NCBI RefSeq assembly: GCF_000331005.1
Contig: NZ_AEJB01000681.1
Span: 1 to 49,787, forward strand
DNA length: 49,787 nt
Direction of reading: 5' to 3'
Origin: Streptomyces turgidiscabies Car8
GTDB taxonomy: Bacteria > Actinomycetota > Actinomycetes > Streptomycetales > Streptomycetaceae
A program made the position numbers and the translations under genes. Of the stretch, positions 39,579 to 48,851 are shown piece by piece (positions within the stretch are counted from its first letter, which is position 1; every line of letters begins with the position of its first letter). The notes beneath the pieces were generated by a model. The model was not told where the DNA came from and searched no databases. It saw nothing but the letters and a program-made list of their open reading frames with translations.

Positions 39579-40220
39579 TCAGTCGCTGATGAGCCCTCGC
39601 CGCCGGGCCATTTCGAGCCCCGCCGCTCCGCGCCGGGGTGGAATGCCTCCGCGCCTCGGCGGGCCGCCGGCGGGAGATCCGCCCGGAGCAGGCGGCACGG
39701 TCTCCCGGCCGAGGCCGAACAACTCGGGCCGTCGCTCCTGGAGTTGCTCAGCGGCAGCGGCGACAGCCGCCTCGTCGGCGTCGGGCTGGTCGTGCAGGGC
39801 ACGGTCGATCAAGAGGACCGCGTCATCGAGGTCGTCCCCCGTCGCGCCGAGACCTCCGAGAGCAGCACGCCGGATAGCGGCGCGCTCCTTGGCCAAGGCC
39901 TGCGCCTCGCGCGTCTCGGCTGACCTCAGCTTCTCCTCAGCGGCCTGCTCACGGCGTTCGACCTCGGTCAGCGCAGCCTGGTCAGCATCGCGCTTCGTCG
40001 TGATGAACTCGGCCAGTGCCTCGGAGCTGTCGAACCCGAGGTCGACGAGCAGTTTCTTCACAGCCGCCCGGCCACCCTGGGTCTTCTCCCGAGCCAGCAG
40101 CCGCGAGAGGTCTTCCTGCGTGACGCCGCCATTCGGGGCGTCACCCTCGTCACCGGACTTGTTGGAGTCGTCTTCGGGCGAGATCGGTTCGAGGGGGTTG
40201 GGGAGTGAGGGGCGCGTCAT
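39579..40220 (-). CDS. Scaffolding protein
   Basis: A 213-residue protein from ATG 40220. A flexible acidic N-terminus precedes a long coiled coil (residues ~50-130, with ALTEVERREQAAEEKLRSAE). A Gly/Pro/Arg-rich C-terminus (PAPGGSPAGGPPRRGG) follows. This composition and its place upstream of the decoration and capsid genes are typical of phage scaffolds, which guide procapsid assembly and are then removed. The P450 gene lies immediately upstream. Confidence 0.75.
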   Translation of the reverse strand: MTRPSLPNPLEPISPEDDSNKSGDEGDAPNGGVTQEDLSRLLAREKTQGGRAAVKKLLVDLGFDSSEALAEFITTKRDADQAALTEVERREQAAEEKLRSAETREAQALAKERAAIRRAALGGLGATGDDLDDAVLLIDRALHDQPDADEAAVAAAAEQLQERRPELFGLGRETVPPAPGGSPAGGPPRRGGIPPRRGAAGLEMARRRGLISD

Positions 40221-40355
40221 GCGTGAACCATCCACAGGTCTCCAGCGCCCCCGCGCCAAAGATCAGTGTAGCCATCGCGCCGCACCCATCAGGCCTCACG
40301 TCTCGCGCCTTCCAGCCAACGACATGCCCTTTGGTGCTCTGGATCGGATAAGGCC

Positions 40356-41588
40356 TCAAGCACTGTCGGCGGCCGCAGCCACATTGGCAGTGCGGACCGG
40401 AAGGACGAGTAGTCCGCGGGATCGCATTGAGGGCCGCCATTGCAACTCGCTCGGCGCCACGCCGAGGGTCAAGTCGGGGAAGCGGGCGAAGAGCGCAGCC
40501 AGGGCGATCTCGGTCTCCATCCGAGCCAGCGGAGCACCCAGGCAGTAGTGGATTCCGTGGCCGAGAGCGAGGTGTCCGGTGGCATCGCGGTTGATGTCGA
40601 AGCGGTCCGGGTCGGTGAAGCGATGCGGATCCCGGTGGGCGGCGGCGAGGGACAGCAGGACGGTCTCGCCGGCGGGGATAGTCACCCCGCCGATGGTGAC
40701 ATCCTCGGTAGGGAACCGCCGGATGGCCAGGGGGACCGGGCCGTCGTAGCGGGCCAGTTCCTCCACCGCGGCGCTCAGCCGGGCGGGGTCGGCGCGCAGT
40801 TCGGCCAGCTGATCGGGGTGGCGCAACAGGGTCAGGATCGCGTTGCCGATCAGGTGAACGGTGTTCTCGTATCCGGCTACCAGGATGAGGAAGGCCAAGG
40901 ACATCAACTCGTCCTCGCTCAGCCGGTCCTCCTGGTCGCGTACGGCGATCAGGGCGGAGAGGAGATCGTCGGCCGGGACAGCTCGCTTGGCGGCTATGAG
41001 GCGGGTGAAGAACGCCAGCACGCTGCCGACGGCTTCCTTGGCCTGGGAGGGCTGTGCGGGGTCGGGAGCGACGAGGGCGTCGGTCCAGGCCCGGAAGTCG
41101 AGCCGGTCAGCCGGGGCCACCCCGAGCAGGTCACAGATCACCGTGATCGGCAGAGGCGCCGCGTACGAGCCGATCAGGTCCACGTGTTCCTGCGGGGCGA
41201 TGGCGTCCAGCAGGCGGTCGGCGGTGCGCTGGATCGGCTCGCGCATCTGCTCGATCTGGCGGGGAGTGAAGGCCCGAGACACCAGGCGCCTGAGGCGGGT
41301 GTGGTCCGGGGGGTCCATGTTGAGCAGGTTCGCGTCCAGCGCCGGCGGCAGGGCCATACCCCGGTAGCCGCCGGGTGCCGCGTTGCGTTTGTCCAGGGAC
41401 AGCCGAGGATCGGCCAGTGCCTGGCGTACGTCGTCGTAGCCGGTCACCAGCCAGGCGGGCAGCCCGTCCGTCCCGGTGATTCGATGGACGGGCTCGGTCT
41501 CGCGAAACTGCGCGTACACGGTGTACGGATCGGCGGCGAGCGCCGCGTGGTCAACAAGCCTCTGCTGAGCCGGAGTTGTACTGGTCAT
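40356..41588 (-). CDS. Cytochrome P450 inserted between portal and scaffold
   Basis: A 410-residue P450 of bacterial CYP107-like type, from ATG 41588, 14 bases after the portal stop. The heme motif has Cys349 (LGHGIHYCLG, usually starting with Phe), I-helix AGYENT (238-243) and ExxR at 277-280 (ELAR). It oxidises an unknown substrate with electrons from a ferredoxin system; none is encoded nearby. The gene is in line with the phage genes and appears translated from an AGGG site. It would be a rare phage cargo gene. Confidence 0.85.
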   Translation of the reverse strand: MTSTTPAQQRLVDHAALAADPYTVYAQFRETEPVHRITGTDGLPAWLVTGYDDVRQALADPRLSLDKRNAAPGGYRGMALPPALDANLLNMDPPDHTRLRRLVSRAFTPRQIEQMREPIQRTADRLLDAIAPQEHVDLIGSYAAPLPITVICDLLGVAPADRLDFRAWTDALVAPDPAQPSQAKEAVGSVLAFFTRLIAAKRAVPADDLLSALIAVRDQEDRLSEDELMSLAFLILVAGYENTVHLIGNAILTLLRHPDQLAELRADPARLSAAVEELARYDGPVPLAIRRFPTEDVTIGGVTIPAGETVLLSLAAAHRDPHRFTDPDRFDINRDATGHLALGHGIHYCLGAPLARMETEIALAALFARFPDLTLGVAPSELQWRPSMRSRGLLVLPVRTANVAAAADSA

Positions 41589-41601
41589 GCCCTGACCCTA
41601 C

Positions 41602-43434
41602 TTATGAGAGATCAGGCTCAAGCGGCACCGCCCGGATCGCTGGTATTCCAGAGTCAGCCGCGGGCAGCCCGAGGTACCTACGCACGGCTGCGTTGTCCCC
41701 CGTCGCGTCGGCGAGCCGAGCGGCGGCCTCGAAGGCTCGGGACTGGATGCGTTCGATCTCATCCTGTGCATCGTCGACGGGGTATCCAGCGTCAATCAAC
41801 ATCCGTACGCCAGTCTCGACGGACAGCACTCCGGCCCCAACCCCCTTGACCACCTCGTCAAGGACGGCGGCACGGTCGGTCGGGGTGTGCGGGCCCCACA
41901 TCAGCCGAGCAGGCAATGACTCCCCTGCGGGCCAGCCCTCGGCCTGTCCGGCTTGGTGAAGCCGCTGCACCATGCGCAGCAACACGGCGTACTTGTGGCT
42001 GCGGACCAATCGCATGGAGGCAACGAGCGAGTCCAGCGGGCCCAGGGCGAGCTGTAGGGCGTACCCGGACGGCAGGGCGGTCGGGTCGAGGGTGCCGAGG
42101 CCGGCGGCAGTGAGGCGGCTGTTCGCTGCGATCCGGTCGAGGATGTGGTCGACGCGGGCGCGGAGTTCGGCCAGTTGGGCCGACGTGTCGAGAACGTCCA
42201 TGCGCCCGTTGTCGCTGAGCTGCCACACCGTCCCAGCCCGGACTTTCACTGGTAGCGGCTGGCCGGTCGCTCGGTCGATGGGCAACCGGGCACCCGCCAG
42301 GCCGATGATCGGCGAGCCAGTAGTGGCCGACGCGCCCGAACCATCGGTGTCGGTCGCGGACAGCTCGTCCAGGGCCTGGAGGACGGTGGCCACGGTCGGC
42401 TTCCCCCAGTGCTCTCCGCTGGTGGGGATGCTGTTCGTGATGTGGACGACGGGTATGAAGTCCGCCATCAGGTCGAGCCGGTCGAGGACCTCGCCGTCCG
42501 AGCGGACTCGGTACCGAGCCTTGTGCATCGGCAGGTCGTACAGGAGGTCGGCATGCGTGAGGTCGTCCAGGTCCCATTCCGCGTCGGTGAGGAAGCACGT
42601 CCACGGGGAGGGCCGGTTGAGTGCCCAAGGGTAGGTGCGGGTGATGATGCCCGTGTCGGCGTTCCGCGCGTCGCCGCTAGTTAGGATCGGATCGCCGTCG
42701 TCGGTGTACAGGTACTCGCGCGCCGGGCTGCCGTCCTTCGCTGCGCCGCGCCGACTGGCCGGACCGATCGGGCCGAGTTCGTAGGTGACCCGCCGAAGCC
42801 TGGCCTTGAGCCCGCGCCGTTTGTCCTCGGGCAGCTCCCACGCCAGGTGAACGCGCAGGGGGAACTCGGCGCCGTCCTGCTCTCCGTCCTCCGGCCACTC
42901 CGGGAAGTACAGGCCCGGGTCCCAAGTACGCAGCACGACCCGGCCCTTCGCGGGATCCCAGGCCAGGGTGTAAACGGCGTCGCCGAGCAGAATTGCGGTT
43001 CGCTCGGCCTGCTGAAGGCGCAGCGGCAGCAGCTCCTTCTCTGCCCACGTCCTCAGCTTGTCCTGTACGGCGAGCGCCGCGGCTGCTTCGGCGGTCGGCT
43101 CGTCGTCGGTGTGCTCCGCGCCCGCGACGCTGATGACCTGCTGGGAGCCGAGGAGGTAGCCGAGCGCCGTGTCGACCAACTTGGAGGCATCTCCGAGTTC
43201 CCTCCGCTCGATGCCTGCCTTGTCATCGCCAGTCACGGCGGCGAACTGGCCGGCCTGGTTGGAGTCGTACGCGGCCAGGAGCCGGTAGGCGGCCAGGCGT
43301 CGCAGGTCCTCGTCCGGCACCCAGGAGCGGGTCAGTTCCGCCCAGGTGTTACGGCCCGGTCGGCGCGGGTCAGCCATGGCTGGCTTGTAGTCCAGCCAAC
43401 TCCAGGCGTCGGTGATCAGCTCGCGCAGGCCCAC
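41602..43434 (-). CDS. Phage portal protein
   Basis: A 610-residue protein (MGLRELITDAWSWLDYK). The long, tryptophan-containing N-terminal domain, a central beta domain and the C-terminal helical ring (ALDELSATDTDGSGASATTG, then LGTLDPTALPSGYALQLAL) follow actinophage portals. The dodecameric portal is the DNA entry channel of the head. TerL, normally the preceding gene, lies 3.2 kb away with two non-phage genes between. Confidence 0.8.
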   Translation of the reverse strand: MGLRELITDAWSWLDYKPAMADPRRPGRNTWAELTRSWVPDEDLRRLAAYRLLAAYDSNQAGQFAAVTGDDKAGIERRELGDASKLVDTALGYLLGSQQVISVAGAEHTDDEPTAEAAAALAVQDKLRTWAEKELLPLRLQQAERTAILLGDAVYTLAWDPAKGRVVLRTWDPGLYFPEWPEDGEQDGAEFPLRVHLAWELPEDKRRGLKARLRRVTYELGPIGPASRRGAAKDGSPAREYLYTDDGDPILTSGDARNADTGIITRTYPWALNRPSPWTCFLTDAEWDLDDLTHADLLYDLPMHKARYRVRSDGEVLDRLDLMADFIPVVHITNSIPTSGEHWGKPTVATVLQALDELSATDTDGSGASATTGSPIIGLAGARLPIDRATGQPLPVKVRAGTVWQLSDNGRMDVLDTSAQLAELRARVDHILDRIAANSRLTAAGLGTLDPTALPSGYALQLALGPLDSLVASMRLVRSHKYAVLLRMVQRLHQAGQAEGWPAGESLPARLMWGPHTPTDRAAVLDEVVKGVGAGVLSVETGVRMLIDAGYPVDDAQDEIERIQSRAFEAAARLADATGDNAAVRRYLGLPAADSGIPAIRAVPLEPDLS

Positions 43435-43571
43435 AGTGCCCCTCCGACAGTCGGCCCCGCGCCGCGCCTCCAGCCTACGAGACGTCTTCTACGTCGGACT
43501 TCCGCAGCTCCGAGCGCCTCGGGATCCGGAAATTCCGAGCAGCCGAAGGCTCCGGGGTCGAAGATTCCGTC
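43435..43571. promoter_or_regulatory. Divergent promoter region of portal and HEPN-like gene
   Basis: The 137 bases between the minus-strand portal and the plus-strand HEPN-like gene must hold promoters in both directions. I see no clear hexamers, but the last 70 bases before the plus-strand start are less GC-rich than the surroundings. Confidence 0.3.
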
Positions 43572-44423
43572 ATGAACAGCAACCTGCCGGATGATTGGTC
43601 CCCAGCGGACAGTCCGTACTCGATCGCACTCTCGGAATCGAGCTGGCTGCGTGCCACAGTCGCCTTGACCGTGGCACGCATGCACGGTGACGACGTCCAA
43701 GTCGGCTGGTTCAGCTCCCGGCAGATCGACGCACGAACACTGGTCGTCGCCCTGCGCCAGCTCCTCGCCGCGGTCAAGCTCGAACGGATCGCCCTCAAGG
43801 ACCTCGGCATGGATCCCACGGTGATCACCGCACTCGATAACGCCGAGCAGGTCTTCCTTGACGCCCTGCCGAACATCAAGCACGTCCGTGACGGCCTCAC
43901 TCACTTCGAGGACTGGGCTCGCGGTATGGGCAAGTTCGGCCCCCAGGCCGACGCCCGCAAGGGCGCTGACCCGCGGGATGTAGCCCGCGGCTTCTGGAGT
44001 TTCGGCTACGACTCGGTCACCGACACCGTCTCCATGGGGCCGTTCACCATCTCCGTCAGCGCGGCAGTCCCCGCTGCCAATGCGCTGTGCGATGCGATCT
44101 ACGCCGCGACACGCGAGGTCGACCAGCGGAGCACGGCCGAACTACGGGACCAAGTCGTCCACGCGCTGACCGACGCGACGATTCCCTGTACTCCCCCACA
44201 GGACCCGGTGCTCGTCTCGCAGGGTCACGACATGCGGGTCTGCCTCTCGCTCAACCTCAGCAGCGTTCCGGGCGGAGAACACAGGGAACTGGCAGAGCGC
44301 GTTGCCACGGTAACGGCCCACGCCGGGCTGCGGCTGACGTCGTCGGCGTTCCCGGAGGCACAGGACATCGCTGAACGCCTGGTGGCTGGCGAGCCACTGC
44401 GTGTTGAGAGGAATGGTCCATAG
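43572..44423 (+). CDS. HEPN-like protein with an R-x4-H motif (possible RNase toxin or defence protein)
   Basis: A 283-residue protein from ATG 43572. R106 and H111 lie in IKHVRDGLTHFEDWARG, an R-x4-H arrangement in a helical context as in HEPN RNases. The remaining residues are helical, with a C-terminal beta segment (RVCLSLNLSSVPGG). HEPN proteins act as RNA-cutting toxins in abortive infection or toxin-antitoxin systems. The gene converges with the GHKL-nuclease gene. The motif is short, so this could be chance; no antitoxin is seen. Confidence 0.45.
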   Translation: MNSNLPDDWSPADSPYSIALSESSWLRATVALTVARMHGDDVQVGWFSSRQIDARTLVVALRQLLAAVKLERIALKDLGMDPTVITALDNAEQVFLDALPNIKHVRDGLTHFEDWARGMGKFGPQADARKGADPRDVARGFWSFGYDSVTDTVSMGPFTISVSAAVPAANALCDAIYAATREVDQRSTAELRDQVVHALTDATIPCTPPQDPVLVSQGHDMRVCLSLNLSSVPGGEHRELAERVATVTAHAGLRLTSSAFPEAQDIAERLVAGEPLRVERNGP

Positions 44424-44490
44424 ATCGGCGAGTCTTCAGACAAGGCACGGGTGATGAGGCTGCATGAAATGGAAATAGCTCCATTATTGA

Positions 44491-46530
44491 TCAACTAGAC
44501 GGAAGTCCCAATTTATCGAAGAACGCTCGGTTCCGCTCGGTGGCCGCGTTGACGAGACGGTCGAAGCTCACCACTTCGATGTATGCCTTATACGGCTCAT
44601 TGAAACCGAAGTAGCCGAGCCCGTCGTGGGTGGGCCGCAGGCTCGCATATTTGCACCTATCCACCATCGTCGGTGTGAGATCGGCGACGACGTAGCAGAA
44701 AGCGGGCGCCTCATGCGTCTCGGGGATCTGCCGCCCCGATGCGGTCTTCACGCCACCGGCGCGCACACGCTTCACATACTCCAGGCACTGCTGGATCGGA
44801 TCCTTGCCCTCTGACGCGTCGTTGCGCATCGGCCGTTTGACCTCGATCACAACGATGGAAGGCAGCGGAAGCGTCTCGCCCTCCGCAGCGAGCACCGGGG
44901 AGCTGACGAGCCGAGTCGCGAGCACGTCGGGCTCCCTCGTCGAATCGGATCCTGTAATCGGCATGCTCTTGAGCGTCTTGTCGGAAGCGAGGTAGTCGTG
45001 GAACGCAAGCCGCTCGTCGATGATCCACAGGTTCGAGGCGTCGGTGCCGATCTCGTTCGAGTCGGTCCGCATCGGGATGAGCAACGAGTGGATGGCGTCC
45101 TCCCTGCTGTACCTGCCCTGGTCGTCGGACCTGATCAGTCTGGTGAGTACGTCGAGGATCGCTCGCCGGCGCGAGACGTACGCGGCCAGGTCGGACTGGT
45201 TGATGTCCTTCACCATGTCCAGATAGCGAGCGAGCCGTTCGGCGTAGTCCTCGGGCTGAGCGGAGCCGTCTTCGGCGAAGACAGCCTGACCCTCGGCGAT
45301 CGCAGTGGCTTCAAGCTTCTGTAGGTTGCCGTGCAGCAACAGCTCAAGGTCGTGGTCCTTGATGGAAGGATCCACGGTCACGCCGAGCGGCTCGAGCCGC
45401 GACAGGACGGGCCGGTACCTCGGCGCACGGTTGCTCACGAACTCGTTGACGCGAGCCTTGCCCTCCTCGCGCGCTGCGCTGAGCGGGCCGGCGAGGATCC
45501 TCTCGACTTCCTTCAGCACCCCCTCGCGGATGTCGTCCAGCGATACGTCTTCGATCAGCGTCGCGCCCGGCACGCGTTCGGCGATGTCGAAGGCCGTGCG
45601 GTCGGAGCGGACGTGGTTATCCAGGAAGGCGGAAGACAGGTAGCAGACATACGTGAACGGGGAAGACGCTTCGTCCTTGAGTCGTCCGTGTAGCCCCGGC
45701 ACCTTGCTCGTGAGGTTCTCGTCCATGACCACGCGGTTCGCGGCGCACCAGTGCAGTCGCGGCAGATTGCGCGTCGAGGACTTGAGGCGGAGGTTGACCA
45801 TGTCGAACTTCTCACCTTTGACGTCGATTGAGCTCCTCGGCATCTCGGAGAACACAAAGTCGTCCATGAGGTCGTTGAACGAGACGGTCTCGCCATCGTC
45901 GGTCACCGTGATGTCGGGCGCGCCGCCTGGGCGGAGGAAGTACCAGATGCAGTGCTCGAACGTCTCGCGAGCAATGGCCTCGACGGTCTTCAGCGCGCTC
46001 TGTTGGAAGGGCTTTTTGAACCCGTCGAGGCTCACGATCGTGCCGACATCGCCCAGGCCGTCCACCTCCCCGCCCGGCTCGACCTCCCCCTCGACGGAGA
46101 ACCGGAACTGCCGTCGATGGAAGCCTCTGGCTTCGTCCTCATAGGCGCTGCGGATCGAGACTCTGTCGAACGCCTTGAGCCAGAGCAGACGTCCCACGCC
46201 ACGGCAGCCGATGGCGGCCTTGTGGTCGCTGTCCAGTGTCTCGAACGAGGTCATGTTCTCCGGGGTGAAGCCCACCCCGTTGTCCTCGACGCTGAAGCCG
46301 ACAATGGGCTTCAGCGCCATACGACCAGGACCAGCGGGACCAAAGTCGAGTTCCTCCTGTGAGCTGCGCTGGATCCGGACGATCAGACGGCCACGCCCGA
46401 CATCGTCACCGAATCGGGCGTCGATCGCCTGAATCCCGTTAATGACAGCCTCATGGAGCGGCAAGAGGGCATGACTCTTCGGCAGGCTCGTGTTCCGGAC
46501 CCGGCCAGCCAGCGACGTAGTCAGCGCCAT
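44491..46530 (-). CDS. GHKL (MORC/MutL/Hsp90-type) ATPase fused to a PD-(D/E)xK nuclease
   Basis: A 679-residue protein from ATG 46530, with AGGAGG seven bases upstream. The Bergerat ATP site is clear: N-box LHEAVINGIQAID (25-37), DNGVGF (83-88) and the G2 loop GCRGVGR (108-114). A helical middle follows. The C-terminal domain has PD at about 534-535, the EVK at 563-565 and then QCLEYVKRV, the PD-(D/E)xK nuclease order. GHKL ATPases joined to nucleases belong to predicted restriction or phage-defence systems. Single-gene defence is the likely role; it sits inside phage structural genes. Confidence 0.7.
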   Translation of the reverse strand: MALTTSLAGRVRNTSLPKSHALLPLHEAVINGIQAIDARFGDDVGRGRLIVRIQRSSQEELDFGPAGPGRMALKPIVGFSVEDNGVGFTPENMTSFETLDSDHKAAIGCRGVGRLLWLKAFDRVSIRSAYEDEARGFHRRQFRFSVEGEVEPGGEVDGLGDVGTIVSLDGFKKPFQQSALKTVEAIARETFEHCIWYFLRPGGAPDITVTDDGETVSFNDLMDDFVFSEMPRSSIDVKGEKFDMVNLRLKSSTRNLPRLHWCAANRVVMDENLTSKVPGLHGRLKDEASSPFTYVCYLSSAFLDNHVRSDRTAFDIAERVPGATLIEDVSLDDIREGVLKEVERILAGPLSAAREEGKARVNEFVSNRAPRYRPVLSRLEPLGVTVDPSIKDHDLELLLHGNLQKLEATAIAEGQAVFAEDGSAQPEDYAERLARYLDMVKDINQSDLAAYVSRRRAILDVLTRLIRSDDQGRYSREDAIHSLLIPMRTDSNEIGTDASNLWIIDERLAFHDYLASDKTLKSMPITGSDSTREPDVLATRLVSSPVLAAEGETLPLPSIVVIEVKRPMRNDASEGKDPIQQCLEYVKRVRAGGVKTASGRQIPETHEAPAFCYVVADLTPTMVDRCKYASLRPTHDGLGYFGFNEPYKAYIEVVSFDRLVNAATERNRAFFDKLGLPSS

Positions 46531-46677
46531 GGTTTTCCTCCTCGCTCCGACGCCGCCGACCCTACCGGTGCGCACGGATGATAGAGACAATTTCAACGAG
46601 CCTCATCACCGCGGTCATATCCTCCTGGGCAGTTTCCTCTTGGGGCCGTTTTCGGTCGTACCTCTGCCCTCGCCAGT

Positions 46678-48216
46678 TCAGCGGCGGCCGTCGAAGCGGT
46701 CGTCATCGGTGTCGGTGGGCAGGGTGTCGAGCTGGTCGGGGTCGGCCAGTTCGGTCAGTCCGTGGACAGCGGCGTCCATGCGATCGGGGCTGTCCATTCC
46801 CTCGACCCAGGTGACCATCTGACCTTCCAGCTCGGGGTATTCGCCGACGTGGTGCACGAGCTGCTGTTCGTACAGCTGGGCGACAGGGGCGGCCCGTAGG
46901 CGTTTGCCGACCTTGGCGGTGACCTCCAGGATCATGGGCATCAGGAGCCCCTGGGTGACACCTTCGCGGCGCAGCTGCTCCCATGCCTGGGTGACGATCT
47001 GCCGAGCCATGTCGCCGCCGTAGTTCTTCTCGACCACGATCGCGTCGGCCTTGAGTTCGAGCGCGAGACGGCAAGCGGCCAGGCCCCAGTCGTTGGCGCC
47101 CATAGAGCCGGATCGGTCAGCCAGGACGTACAGCTGCCGGTCGAAGTCGCGGCCGACGCCGATGACGCCTGTTTCGTCTCCGACGGTGGACTCTCCGCCA
47201 GCGGGGTCGACGGCGACGACGATGCGCGCCATGTCGAGGCCGGAGAACTGGACGGCGTTGATGCGGGCGGTCTCGATCCACTCCCGCTTCCAGACGCCTC
47301 CCTCCGGCGGCCGAGGCTTCTGCAAGTAGAGGGCGCCCCATACGCGTTCGCCGACTCGCTTGCGGGTCTTGGCGTGATGGGTGACGTCGAAGCGTTCGGG
47401 CCACAGCGCCTCCCCAGGGGCGCGGCCGAGCGGATCATCGGAGCTGTCAGCGATGGCGGGCAGGTCGATGACCCGCCAGGCGTCGCGCTCGGTGGCGAGG
47501 ATGCGTCCGGCGAGGTCGTCCTCGTGCCATCGGGTCTGGATGAGGCAGATGGCACCAACGGGTTCGAGTCGGGTCTGCAGTACGGAAGTCCACCAGTCCC
47601 AGGCGCGCTTGCGCATGGTGGGACTGTCTGCATCCGCCATGTCCTTGACCGGGTCGTCGACGATAGCGATGTGTGCGCCGCGCCCGGTGAGGCCGCCGCC
47701 GATACCGGCCGCGAGGAGGCCGCCTTCGCCGCCGACGAGGTCGAAGCGGTTGGCGGCCTGGCTTCCTGCCTTGAGCTGGATGCCGAGGTCGTCGCCCCAG
47801 GTGTTGATGGCGTCCCTGATCCACCGGCCGTGGTCGTCGGCCAGGTCAGCGGAGTAGCTGGCGATCATCATGCGGTGGCCGGGGTTGCGCCGCAGGTACC
47901 AAAGGGGCGCCCAGCGAGAGGCCCGCCGGCTCTTGCCGTGCCGCGGGGGCATGGTCAGCATGACGCGGTCGCATCGGCCTGCGGCCATGTCGATGAACGC
48001 CTGGTCGATGAGGTCCAGGTGCGGGGCCTGCATCTCGCGTCCGCCGGTGAGGACGGCGGCGAGCGCACCTGGCGAGCGATCCATGGCGAGTTGGCGTTCG
48101 ACGCGGGCCAGCTCCGCACGCAGCGTCGGAGATGCGGCCCGTGCGATGGTGCGGCGCTGCGCTGGCGGAAGGGTCCTGTAGTGAGCGATAACGCTTTCGT
48201 GGTCGCGCGGGGTCAT
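46678..48216 (-). CDS. Terminase large subunit (TerL)
   Basis: A 512-residue protein; ATG 48216 overlaps TerS (ATGA). ATPase part: Walker A PPRHGKS (90-96), Walker B IAIVDDP and a coupling motif. Nuclease part: VAVDPAG, VVEKNYGGD and SPDRMDAAVHGL hold the acidic RNase H-fold residues. It packages phage DNA into the head through the portal. All motifs are intact, so it could be functional. Confidence 0.9.
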   Translation of the reverse strand: MTPRDHESVIAHYRTLPPAQRRTIARAASPTLRAELARVERQLAMDRSPGALAAVLTGGREMQAPHLDLIDQAFIDMAAGRCDRVMLTMPPRHGKSRRASRWAPLWYLRRNPGHRMMIASYSADLADDHGRWIRDAINTWGDDLGIQLKAGSQAANRFDLVGGEGGLLAAGIGGGLTGRGAHIAIVDDPVKDMADADSPTMRKRAWDWWTSVLQTRLEPVGAICLIQTRWHEDDLAGRILATERDAWRVIDLPAIADSSDDPLGRAPGEALWPERFDVTHHAKTRKRVGERVWGALYLQKPRPPEGGVWKREWIETARINAVQFSGLDMARIVVAVDPAGGESTVGDETGVIGVGRDFDRQLYVLADRSGSMGANDWGLAACRLALELKADAIVVEKNYGGDMARQIVTQAWEQLRREGVTQGLLMPMILEVTAKVGKRLRAAPVAQLYEQQLVHHVGEYPELEGQMVTWVEGMDSPDRMDAAVHGLTELADPDQLDTLPTDTDDDRFDGRR

Positions 48217-48749
48217 TCGCCGTCCAGATCCGTGAGCGCGATCAGGGCGTCGAGTTCGTCGACGGTCACGTTCTCGACCTGGACCGGCCCGCCGTCCGGG
48301 CCGGACAGTTCCGCTCGGACGGGCATGTCGAGGCCGAGCAACCGTGCGCGGCGCTCCATGATCCGCAGGGTGCGGTCGATGGCGGCGAGGTCCTGGTCGC
48401 GGACGGCTTTCTTGTAGGCGACGAAGAACAGCCGGTCGAGGCGGTCAGCTTCCAGTGCACGCAACTCGTCGACATCATCGTTGAGTTCGGCGCGGCGGTC
48501 GGCCAGTGCGGTGCGGACGTCCCGGCAGGCGGTATGAATCAGGGCCTCGTTGGTGGGCGGGTCCTGGTTCTTGCGATACCGCTCGACTCCGTACCCCTGC
48601 GGGTAGGCGATGCCGTCGGAGTTGACGGCCGGGTCGGCTGCCAGCTTGCGGGCGATCGTCAACCAGTCCACGCCGGCGAGGCGTAGATCGATGGCGTCCG
48701 AGCGGCGGCGCGCGATGGCCGCACGCGCGGCTCTGTCGGGGCGTCCCAC
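48213..48749 (-). CDS. Terminase small subunit (TerS)-like protein
   Basis: A 178-residue protein from 48749, overlapping TerL. It has an N-terminal HTH (RLAGVDWLTIARKLAAD) and a helical C-terminal part (LRALEADRLDRLFFVAYKKAV) that would oligomerise into a ring. TerS recognises the packaging site, which in many phages lies in or near its own gene, so a cos or pac site may be within or upstream of it. Confidence 0.75.
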   Translation of the reverse strand: MGRPDRAARAAIARRRSDAIDLRLAGVDWLTIARKLAADPAVNSDGIAYPQGYGVERYRKNQDPPTNEALIHTACRDVRTALADRRAELNDDVDELRALEADRLDRLFFVAYKKAVRDQDLAAIDRTLRIMERRARLLGLDMPVRAELSGPDGGPVQVENVTVDELDALIALTDLDGE

Positions 48750-48851
48750 GGCGGGGGTCCTTCACAGCTCGGGTGCGCCCCCGCGCCCTACAGACATGAT
48801 CGCGCATGTCGATCAACCCGTGCTCTCGTCCGCCAGCGACGATTCGGACGA

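Noticed and set aside
40150..40440. Cys-rich small protein between P450 and scaffold
   Set aside because: It overlaps the P450 3' end and the scaffold 5' end, the CQCGCG segment is a GC-rich frame artefact, and there is no ribosome binding site.
40356..41588. P450 as part of the nine-gene operon pathway
   Set aside because: It lies 24 kb away inside phage genes, and no shared regulatory signal is seen.
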